From assembly GCF_002237365.1 (NCBI RefSeq), contig NZ_NMUO01000037.1, positions 1 through 33,122 of the forward strand: DNA of 33,122 nt, read 5' to 3'. This DNA comes from Zobellella denitrificans (lineage in GTDB: Bacteria > Pseudomonadota > Gammaproteobacteria > Enterobacterales > Aeromonadaceae). A program made the position numbers and the translations under genes. Of the stretch, positions 1 through 7,351 are shown in pieces (the first letter of the stretch is position 1; each line of letters begins with the position of its first letter). Below the pieces are notes generated by a model, which saw only the letters and a program-made list of their open reading frames with translations, had not been told where the DNA came from and made no database searches.

Positions 1-161
1 GGCGCGGGCAGTTACCCTGGCTGCGCCTTGGAGACCACACTTTGCATCTGGATGTGGCAACAAGAAGACAGCCAACCCGGGAGCAGCGCGGCTGGGCCAA
101 CAACTATTACATTCCTCAGTTTAAAAACCTGCTGCTTGGTTTGTGGGGGGTGACCGCATGA
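1..161 (+). CDS. C-terminal 52 residues of an unknown protein (first visible gene of the helicase/PLD operon)
   Basis: An open frame enters from the left edge (first complete codon at position 3) and stops with TGA at 159-161. The visible tail is basic and aromatic, with GWANNYYIPQF about 23 residues before the end. The stop overlaps the next start as ATGA, so the two genes are almost certainly translationally coupled. I do not recognise the family. In multigene defence loci the gene in this position could be a methyltransferase, a nuclease or an ATPase, but nothing visible decides between them. That it is coding is likely; its function is unknown. Confidence 0.7.
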   Translation, partial: RGQLPWLRLGDHTLHLDVATRRQPTREQRGWANNYYIPQFKNLLLGLWGVTA

Positions 162-2080
162 AACTGATGGCAGAGTTTAAAAAGCAGCTGGAGCAACTGA
201 GTAAGATCAAGCGGGTGTGGTTAACCACCTTTAATCTGGATATCAGTTTTGTGGAAACCCATGTTCTGCCAGCGGTTTTGGGGGGTGATCCACCGCGTAA
301 CCGCATGGATTACGAAACCCTGCAACTGGCCCTACAGGATAATGGCATTGATTTCCGGGTATTTTGCGATAAGCGCATGCTGGGTGCAGAGCAGCACAAA
401 CGCACGGCCATACATGTGCAGCCGGTGGCCGTACGCTCGCTGAAAGCGTTTGCTGGCATGAGCCCAAAAAACAGCCTGTTTCATCCCAAGGTGATCTATC
501 TGGAGGATGAGAACGGCAAGATGATTCTCGGTGCCGGCAGCGCCAACCTGACCATCAGTGGCTGGGGGCGCAATCAGGAGGTGATGGATTTTCGCGAAGT
601 TAATAGACAGAAACATTACAATCAGATAAAAGATTTTTTCACTTCGATCGACCCCTCGCTTCAGTTCCAGAAGCGTACTCTTCCGCAAGACGACAACAGC
701 TGGGATTTTGTGCACAGTTTCGGCAAATACAACTTGCTGGATTCCCTGTTTGATGGTGTCAAACCCGGCAGGCTCACGGTTTGGTCCCCCTATTTGTCAT
801 CGGATCTGCCGGCGTTTATCTCTGCCCTGCGGGATCACCTCGAGGCCCCACAGCTGACGGTTAACCTGGTGACAGACCGGATTGACGGGCGCTACATCCG
901 CACAGGCTGGAGTAAAGCCATGGAGTCCATGCTGGAAAGTGGACAACTTAAGTTCTTTGAGAACCCTTCACCAAAGCATGACTGCACGGAAATGACCCAC
1001 GCAAAAATCTGGATGGCTGAAGGCCAAGAAGGCAGTGTGATTGCCATCGGCTCCTGGAACTTCACCACCCCCGGCTGTGCCAGCCTGGCTGTTGCAACGG
1101 AAGATGACGGCAGGTGGAACAACGTGGAGGCAGGCATCGTTCACCCTTGCGACAGCAGGCCGAAGATAACAGGTGCTGCTTACATGCCCGACGCTCAAGA
1201 CTTTGCATCAGCCCAAATGCTGGAAGAGGAGGGCATTGATCCACCGGAATTACCTCCCTTTGATCTGACGGTTACGTTTGACTGGCAACAGGGGCGCTAT
1301 CAAGTGGAAGGTGAATGGCACAATGGTGCTGTAAACGATGGTTATTTGCTTAAGCTGCCTGGTGTGGATGCGCCTGTGGCGCTGAAGTGGAAACCTAGAA
1401 AAAAGTCACTGGAACCTGTTAAAGACATAATCCCTGAGAGTGACGCCTTGCTTACCGATCATTTTTATCGGATTGAGTATCAGGGGGAGGTGCGCTTTCA
1501 GGGACTGATCATTGAAAAGCGGGCAGAATTTCGACGGGCTCAGAGTTATGGATCCTTGCAGGAGTTGCTTAATAGTTATGTAATCGAAGCAGACCCCAAG
1601 ACCAATGACAGTGTGGGGTTACGCCATTGTCTGCGGAATATGGATGAGGCGGATCAAGGCTGGCTGGCTTCAGAGCTGGAAGTGCAGGAGGTTTCTATCA
1701 GCTATTTTCGCCTGTTCTATGCCATGCAGGAATACCGCAAACGGCTGGAGAGCCTGAAAGAGCAGAACTCGGCTGCAGAGTTGCATAAATGGTTGTTTGT
1801 TTATCCCGGATGTTTGCAAGAGCTGGCAGAGAAGGTGCGTGAACACCTGAAAACATCCGATGCCACAGGCTTTAACTGGTTTCTGGCAAATGAAGTTAAC
1901 GCACTGGGAGAGTTTGCCCGAAAAATCTACCAACGCCAGCAGAGTCGCCAAAGCGGCGCCAAAATAGCGCCCCATCAGTGGACGCGTCTGGCTGTAGTGG
2001 TGCCTGAACTCCCCATGGGGGATGGACGTCGAGAAGCCTATATTGCGCTGATTGGTAAGGAGAACGGCTATGTCCTGTAA
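158..2080 (+). CDS. Two-HKD phospholipase D-like protein, putative nuclease
   Basis: A 640-residue protein from ATG 158, which overlaps the preceding TGA as ATGA. A GTG at 143 would add only five residues. It carries two phospholipase D half-sites in one chain. The first is HPK at residue 109 followed by GSAN at 127 and an Asn-Gln-Glu shortly after. The second is HAK at 281 followed by GSWN at 298 and an Asn-Val-Glu. One chain can therefore form a complete pseudo-dimeric active site, as in PLD-family nucleases and Tdp1-like enzymes. Residues from about 350 to 640 match no domain I know. No signal peptide or membrane segment is seen, so it should be cytoplasmic. Overlap with the helicase gene downstream argues for nucleic acid rather than lipid as substrate; that is inference. 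Confidence 0.85.
   Translation: MKLMAEFKKQLEQLSKIKRVWLTTFNLDISFVETHVLPAVLGGDPPRNRMDYETLQLALQDNGIDFRVFCDKRMLGAEQHKRTAIHVQPVAVRSLKAFAGMSPKNSLFHPKVIYLEDENGKMILGAGSANLTISGWGRNQEVMDFREVNRQKHYNQIKDFFTSIDPSLQFQKRTLPQDDNSWDFVHSFGKYNLLDSLFDGVKPGRLTVWSPYLSSDLPAFISALRDHLEAPQLTVNLVTDRIDGRYIRTGWSKAMESMLESGQLKFFENPSPKHDCTEMTHAKIWMAEGQEGSVIAIGSWNFTTPGCASLAVATEDDGRWNNVEAGIVHPCDSRPKITGAAYMPDAQDFASAQMLEEEGIDPPELPPFDLTVTFDWQQGRYQVEGEWHNGAVNDGYLLKLPGVDAPVALKWKPRKKSLEPVKDIIPESDALLTDHFYRIEYQGEVRFQGLIIEKRAEFRRAQSYGSLQELLNSYVIEADPKTNDSVGLRHCLRNMDEADQGWLASELEVQEVSISYFRLFYAMQEYRKRLESLKEQNSAAELHKWLFVYPGCLQELAEKVREHLKTSDATGFNWFLANEVNALGEFARKIYQRQQSRQSGAKIAPHQWTRLAVVVPELPMGDGRREAYIALIGKENGYVL
2057..2064 (+). promoter_or_regulatory. 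Ribosome binding site fixing the helicase start
   Basis: AAGGAGAA lies inside the 3' end of the PLD gene, five bases before ATG 2070. This favours ATG 2070 over the earlier in-frame TTG. Confidence 0.7.
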
Positions 2081-5000
2081 AACTTGGGGGCTGCTCTCTG
2101 CCAGTCAGGTGGGTGAATGGATCAATTTTGATCGAAATAATGCTAGTTGGCTTTATCACCACACTGACAATTCCATGGCTGCCAAGCAGGCCGAAGGTGT
2201 TGCAGGCCTGTGGAATAATCTGGCGACCAAGGAGCTGGCTCTGCTGGCAGATGAGGTGGGCATGGGCAAGACGTTTCAGGCGCTGGGGGTGATGGCGCTG
2301 TTGTGGAAGATGAAACCCGATGCCCGGGTATTGGTTATGGCGCCGAACCGGGACATCTGTCGCCACTGGATGCGCGAGTACAACACATTTCTGAGAGAGC
2401 ACTATCGTGATCGGGATCATCTGGTCAGGAATATGGTTGATGGCGGCCCCATTCACCACCCCCGTCTTTGTGCAAATCTGTTCGAGCTGGTGGAACAGTT
2501 ATCACTGCATACCTGCCGGTTTTTCCTCACGACCATTCACTCCCTGAGTGGTCTGGTTCCTGACAAAGAAAAGGAAGAGGGAGATAAGCGTAAGAAAGCC
2601 AGAAGTGCAGCGGAACAGTTGTACCAGAAGGTTAAATCACTAATAGGCGACGATGGCTTCGATTTGCTGATCATTGATGAGGCCCACTATTTTCGCAACA
2701 AGCACGGTGGATCCCAGCGGGTGGCTGCGGCCGAGGCTTTTTTTGGAGAAAATGACAACAAACTGGCCCAAAGAACCCTATTGATGACGGCCACACCAAG
2801 CCATTCTTCCCCTGCTGATTTGAGTAATATTCTCGGTTACTTTGCCAATTTGGATGATTCATGCTCTGAAACAGACGCCTTGATGCGGGAGTTTGGCATC
2901 AGGCGCTTGCGTCATATGCAGGGGAGGGAACAGGCCCATAATAAATACAACTACAGGTCAGAAAACGCTGTCGCCTCAAGCTTTGCTGGCAATCTGGATG
3001 CAGAGCTGTTTTTTGCCCTTTACCAGAAAAAACTGGTGGAGTCACAGGGAGAAACAGGCGGCAACAGGCGTTTTTTATATGGCTATCTGGAAGGGTTTGA
3101 GTCTGTGGGGAATACCGCTACCAGCATTCCGCCAGAAGATGATGCAAATGATGAAGGTGTTCGGGACAGCAACGCCACGGATTTTGGCAGCCGGGTGGCC
3201 GACTCTCAGCTGTTGAGCAGGCTGACGGAGCAATTTCATGGTATCTATAACCGTTTTCCGGATCATCCAAAGTACGGTACCCTGGTGACAGACTGTGTTC
3301 CCAAAGATATTTTCTGTACGTCGGGAGCCTTACATGATGACAAACACCTTGTGTTTGTCAGGCGTATTCCGTCAGTGCGTGAAATTACCCAGCGCATCAA
3401 TGCTGAATATGATGAACAACTGGCGAGCAAGTTGATAAAGGCATGGAGCGCAGAGGCTACAATTGCAACGCTGGATGAATGGCGAAAACTGGGGTGGTCC
3501 AGGGCATTTTTTAATCGCTTTGTCGAACAGCAGCAAAGTGTTCGACCGACGGGTGAATTGGGCTCGTTGGAAGAAACGGACGATGAAGATAACGCTTCAG
3601 AGGAGAGCGAACTCAAGCTTTCTTCCAAAATTTTTGATCTTTTTACCGTTAAAAAAAGTGGTGAAAAGCGGACGGACTGTACCAATGTAAGCCTTCGTTT
3701 TCGACGTCCTGAGAGTCTGTTTTCATTGTTTCTCGAACCGGCCAGTGATTATATTAAGGGGAAATATGATGCCTATGGGCGGAAAGTAATAAACGGGCGA
3801 GAAAGGGATCTATACGGTGATGTTGCCCGCGATATGCGTCTTGACTGTCACGAACTGTTCTCCCGGAAAAGTCAAAAAGAATATCGTGGTGATCTTGAAC
3901 GACGCAGATATGACCTGCCCGTGACCACAGCCTGGGGTGAAATGTACGGTTTGTTACCAGAGACGTGCAAGGACCAGTTGAAGGACTGGAAAGAGCGCAA
4001 TCCGGCTATTTTGGAAAATCTCGGGAATTATCTGAAAAGCGGCTTTATGTTTGCAAGCCCGGTGGTCATTGAACTGTATTGCTGGTTTACGGTGTTCAGC
4101 CGGGTTGATCAAGCAAAGGATATACAGAAAAAATACCACGCTTTTACTGAGTGGGTCCGGCCCCGGCTGCCCGAATCTCTGATGTATCGTTATTTCATTA
4201 ACGCTATTGAGACCTTTGAGGCCATGTGTGAAAAAATCACGGATCACAGGTTGACGGATTGGGAACGACCCTGGCGGGAACTGACCAGCCTTCATAACCC
4301 AGCCTGGTTCGCCAGTGGCGAGACCAGTAACCGGCAGCGACTTATTTTAGGGTTTAACAGTCCCTTTTTTCCCAACGTACTGGTGGCGACGTCGGTATTC
4401 CAGGAAGGGGTTAACCTGCACTTGCAGTGTCATAAGGTTCATCATTACGGTATTGCCTGGACACCGGGTGATAACGAGCAGCGTGTTGGTCGGGTTGACC
4501 GCTTGTTCGGCAAGGTCAACCAAATGTTGAGAGATAGTGACCGGGCTACATTACATATTAACTACCCTTATCTTGATAAATCCTTTGACCAAGAACAGCT
4601 GGCTTCATTTATCAGGCTCAAACATGGTGTTGAGGCGAAACTGGATGCCTGCGATTTTCATCAGTTTAGCAGTGAAATCGATTTGAAAAATGCTATGGCG
4701 GGTTGGCAGGAGTTTTTACGAAAGCCTGATTACTCTACCAAGGTGAAGGATCCCTATCCGGCAAAGTCGAATAATGACCATGCGAGCTTCTTATACACGC
4801 CCTGTAACCATATTAAAACGACAGAGGTCGAGAGTCTGATCGGGAGACGATTACAGCATCTGGCTGAAACTCAGTCGGCTACATTGCACAAAATTAATGC
4901 CAATAACCATCATCCTAACGCTTTGTTCCTGATTGAGTCACAGCTTGTTAATAAAACCTTGCTACAGCATCAGCCTGTCATTCTGGAACGTCACTTTTCC

Positions 5001-5717
5001 TCTGAGTTTTCGGCGCTGGTATCGGGCACTGTGTATTACCTTTCTTTTAAATCACCTCTCGCTTCCAGGGATACGTTGAAAAAAATAGATGGAGCAGGCC
5101 CAAAGGAACTGACAGCACTGGCGAACAGGATCCTTAAGCACTATCCGCTGGTTAAGCTGGTAGTGGATTTTGAACATGCCAATAGTCATTTCTATCTGCA
5201 TACTCGTGTTGATCTTCCGTTATTTGTGCTTGGGGAGGATGCACATATGCTGTCAGATTACGAAATGGAAATGGCATATAAGCAGGTAATAAAAGCAACG
5301 GATGCTATAGAGTTTGGGCTTTTCAATGGTAGCCAGGATCTTAAGAAAGATGATCTGACTATCAATCAGCACTCTGAAGGAACAGGTTTGGCTGCGGTGG
5401 AATTTGATGCAGTTACTTCAGCTGTTGTTGGTGAGAAATGGCATAAGGTTGATGGTGAAGCAGGAGAAATCGCACTGTTGTCTGCTTGCATTGACCTGAA
5501 CGGACTAAGCAAGTTGGCAGATAATTATGGCATGCACGCTAAAAACACGCCTGAGATGCAGGCACTACAGCTTAATCATTTCCTGCCAATGATCAATTGC
5601 ACCCGTAGCGAAGAGACGACCAAGCTTGAGTTGGGCTATCCTGCGGGTGATCTTCAGGAAAAGGAGCGGGAACTATTAGAGCGGTGGTTTGAAACTATCG
5701 TTAGTATCGCGCTGTAG
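2070..5717 (+). CDS. SNF2/RapA-like superfamily 2 helicase
   Basis: A 1215-residue protein. The start is ATG 2070 because AAGGAGAA at 2057-2064 lies just upstream; a TTG at 2052 would fall before this ribosome site. It overlaps the PLD gene by 11 bp. Helicase motifs visible: Walker A DEVGMGKT (Lys67), DEAH at 203-206, TATPS at 240, motif V VATSVFQEGVN at 772-782, and motif VI QRVGRVDR at 804-811. These place it with SNF2/RapA-type double-strand translocases of DISARM and BREX type loci rather than with RecQ or UvrB. The two RecA-like lobes are separated by about 530 residues, including an acidic Glu/Asp-rich stretch near 499-515, and about 400 residues follow motif VI. Base composition is AT-richer than the backbone, suggesting transfer. 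The partner is probably the PLD protein. Confidence 0.9.
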   Translation: MSCKTWGLLSASQVGEWINFDRNNASWLYHHTDNSMAAKQAEGVAGLWNNLATKELALLADEVGMGKTFQALGVMALLWKMKPDARVLVMAPNRDICRHWMREYNTFLREHYRDRDHLVRNMVDGGPIHHPRLCANLFELVEQLSLHTCRFFLTTIHSLSGLVPDKEKEEGDKRKKARSAAEQLYQKVKSLIGDDGFDLLIIDEAHYFRNKHGGSQRVAAAEAFFGENDNKLAQRTLLMTATPSHSSPADLSNILGYFANLDDSCSETDALMREFGIRRLRHMQGREQAHNKYNYRSENAVASSFAGNLDAELFFALYQKKLVESQGETGGNRRFLYGYLEGFESVGNTATSIPPEDDANDEGVRDSNATDFGSRVADSQLLSRLTEQFHGIYNRFPDHPKYGTLVTDCVPKDIFCTSGALHDDKHLVFVRRIPSVREITQRINAEYDEQLASKLIKAWSAEATIATLDEWRKLGWSRAFFNRFVEQQQSVRPTGELGSLEETDDEDNASEESELKLSSKIFDLFTVKKSGEKRTDCTNVSLRFRRPESLFSLFLEPASDYIKGKYDAYGRKVINGRERDLYGDVARDMRLDCHELFSRKSQKEYRGDLERRRYDLPVTTAWGEMYGLLPETCKDQLKDWKERNPAILENLGNYLKSGFMFASPVVIELYCWFTVFSRVDQAKDIQKKYHAFTEWVRPRLPESLMYRYFINAIETFEAMCEKITDHRLTDWERPWRELTSLHNPAWFASGETSNRQRLILGFNSPFFPNVLVATSVFQEGVNLHLQCHKVHHYGIAWTPGDNEQRVGRVDRLFGKVNQMLRDSDRATLHINYPYLDKSFDQEQLASFIRLKHGVEAKLDACDFHQFSSEIDLKNAMAGWQEFLRKPDYSTKVKDPYPAKSNNDHASFLYTPCNHIKTTEVESLIGRRLQHLAETQSATLHKINANNHHPNALFLIESQLVNKTLLQHQPVILERHFSSEFSALVSGTVYYLSFKSPLASRDTLKKIDGAGPKELTALANRILKHYPLVKLVVDFEHANSHFYLHTRVDLPLFVLGEDAHMLSDYEMEMAYKQVIKATDAIEFGLFNGSQDLKKDDLTINQHSEGTGLAAVEFDAVTSAVVGEKWHKVDGEAGEIALLSACIDLNGLSKLADNYGMHAKNTPEMQALQLNHFLPMINCTRSEETTKLELGYPAGDLQEKERELLERWFETIVSIAL

Positions 5718-5839
5718 TGATGCTGTTCACCTGTGCTGCACTGTGATTTTTGCCATGACCTTTGTTTGAAAATAGGACGACGCTTGGTGTCGCTGGGATG
5801 TACCATGCTGTGTCTACAGGCTTTGATCAGGAGGTTAAC

Positions 5840-6334
5840 ATGATCTTGTTTTTTCATGGTTTGGATTCCGACAACCAGACCACCAAATTTACCGCCATCA
5901 GTCATCCTCATAAATATTGTGAAACGGTAGATTACCGTTGCAGCGACAGGGAAGACATAAGCCGGCATTATGACGAGCTGATTACCCGGTACAGCCCCGT
6001 TTTGTTGGTAGGACACAGCCTGGGGGGCTACTGGGCACTGGTAAAGTCGCAGCAGCATGGCTTACCCTGTGTGTTGGTTAATCCTCAGCTCTATCCTTCT
6101 TTTCGTGCTGATTATTCGGAACTGGAGATTGCCGGCTGTGATGACGGCGTGTTGCGCTTTGCCTATCTTGAGCTGGGCGATGAGGTACTGGACATTCAGC
6201 GAATTCGCCGAGCTCTGGACGGAGGTGTGGCAGAGCTGTACTGCGCGGATGGCGGGCATCATAGAGTAGCGGATTTGGCGCGGATGGATTCGGTAGTGCG
6301 TGCGGCCCTGGAGCGAATCCAACAGCAAGGTTAG
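5840..6334 (+). CDS. YqiA-type alpha/beta hydrolase
   Basis: A 164-residue protein starting at ATG 5840, five bases after AGGAGG (5829-5834). The longer frame from 5762 lacks such a site. It begins MILFFHGLDS, has the nucleophile elbow GHSLGG (Ser60) and NPQLYP after it. It then has GDEVLD, the likely catalytic Asp as in E. coli YqiA, and a final GGHH (His140). YqiA is a small soluble esterase, and this homologue is about 30 residues shorter. It lies 122 bp after the helicase with no clear terminator between, so it may be co-transcribed. It converges on and overlaps the next gene by 4 bp. Whether it is part of the helicase module or simple neighbouring cargo cannot be told. Confidence 0.85.
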   Translation: MILFFHGLDSDNQTTKFTAISHPHKYCETVDYRCSDREDISRHYDELITRYSPVLLVGHSLGGYWALVKSQQHGLPCVLVNPQLYPSFRADYSELEIAGCDDGVLRFAYLELGDEVLDIQRIRRALDGGVAELYCADGGHHRVADLARMDSVVRAALERIQQQG

Positions 6335-6603
6335 CCTGGATCGGTGCTGGCCAGGCTTAATGGCGACAGCGCCCGCATTACCTGCTCGATTTTTTCTGGT
6401 GTAGCCAGGTCTTCGCCAAACCCAATTAACAGCGGTTGACGCACGGCGTTTTCCAGGGTATCGCCTTTGTTCAGGGCTGTTAGAATATCTTCAGCCAAGT
6501 TGTCATACTCGTCTAAGCAGTCGTTTTCCTTGCAGCAGGTGTTCATGGGATCGGCTTCAAATAGCAGATGGGAAATCTGCTCTGGGCTCGGTGTTTTGGT
6601 CAT
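6331..6603 (-). CDS. Small acidic hypothetical protein
   Basis: A 90-residue protein with ATG at 6603 preceded by AAGGAG five bases upstream, so it is very probably real. It is rich in Glu, Asp and Leu and has a CCKENDC patch near residue 24 that could bind metal. No signal peptide or membrane segment is visible, and I do not recognise the family. It converges with the YqiA-type hydrolase; the two stop codons share TTAG. Confidence 0.7.
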   Translation of the reverse strand: MTKTPSPEQISHLLFEADPMNTCCKENDCLDEYDNLAEDILTALNKGDTLENAVRQPLLIGFGEDLATPEKIEQVMRALSPLSLASTDPG

Positions 6604-6739
6604 GATGGCTCCTTGTCTTTTCGCCCGATACTACCGTTTAGCGCGGATTATTGCCGCCCTGCCTAGTGCCCTTTATACCAGGCCGTGGCTGTGTTCGAAT
6701 CTACCGCTATCCAGTCACAGGGCAGGGTTGCCCTTCAAG

Positions 6740-6859
6740 CTAGACGCCATGACCGAGCTTGTCCTGAGACCCTGCCGGTATTACCCCCAGCCACGGGGGA
6801 ATTTTTTCAATGAGGTGAATGGGCACGATAAAGTTCAGCATTTCCAGTGAGATGGCCAT
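6740..6859 (-). pseudogene. Possible 5' stub of a lost gene (39 codons)
   Basis: ATG at 6859 follows AGGAGA with a six-base spacer. The product begins MAISLEMLNFIVPIHLIEKI and stops after 39 codons. The first 17 residues look like a genuine hydrophobic N-terminus and recall, from memory only, a conserved gammaproteobacterial hypothetical family. The rest (Pro- and Gly-rich) does not look like folded protein. A decayed gene is the best guess; a real micro-protein is the alternative. Confidence 0.35.
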
Positions 6860-6987
6860 GACTTGTCTCCTGAATGCAGCAAGGCGTGTGGCTGGACGAT
6901 AGGGCATGCGGGCGACATTCAGCGTCGCTTGTTAAGCCTTTCAGGGTCGTTACTCTGTGGAGCAACAACAAGATAACGGAGCAGGGA

Positions 6988-7095
6988 ATGACACTGACTC
7001 ACGAGATCCTGAAGGAACGTCAACTCAGAAAACGAGACACCTATCCGGAAGGATTGGCCCTTCGGGTGCACTTGCCATCACCAGAATGTCGGTAA
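6988..7095 (+). pseudogene. Possible 5' stub of a lost gene (35 codons)
   Basis: ATG at 6988 follows GGAGCAGGGA. The product begins MTLTHEILKERQLRKRD and continues YPEGLALRVH, then ends within seven residues. The opening resembles, from memory, the N-terminus of HEPN-type hypothetical proteins in which LALRVH is followed by an Arg-Ala-Leu-Ser-Trp helix. Here the similarity stops abruptly, as expected for a deletion. The call is tentative. Confidence 0.35.
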
Positions 7096-7351
7096 CGGGA
7101 TGACTACAGATAGCAGCAGGATTCTGATAAGTAGGCTTTTGTACTAGAAAACCACAACTTTTTGGCGCGGCCAAGTTCAGGAAGGGCAACTGTATGTCTG
7201 TGTGCGGTGCCTGGTCGCATTGTCGGCTTCTATGTGCACTCGCTGCTGGCAAGGTCCACAATTGTCCCCCTGGCCTGTAATTGAGTTACAAAGTTGTGCT
7301 ACCCTTTATTACCTCGGAGGATAACCCGCTGATCAATGAGGGAAATTATTT

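Larger units (their letters stand above)
6604..7351. other. 748-bp gap with two short ORFs that look like gene stubs
   Basis: No intact gene longer than about 40 codons with good support was found. Two short divergent ORFs, each with a good Shine-Dalgarno sequence, start at 6859 (minus) and 6988 (plus) and are listed separately. The remaining parts (6604-6739 and 7096-7337) show no gene, RNA or convincing terminator. The gap also marks the change from AT-richer accessory DNA to GC-rich backbone. Confidence 0.5.
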
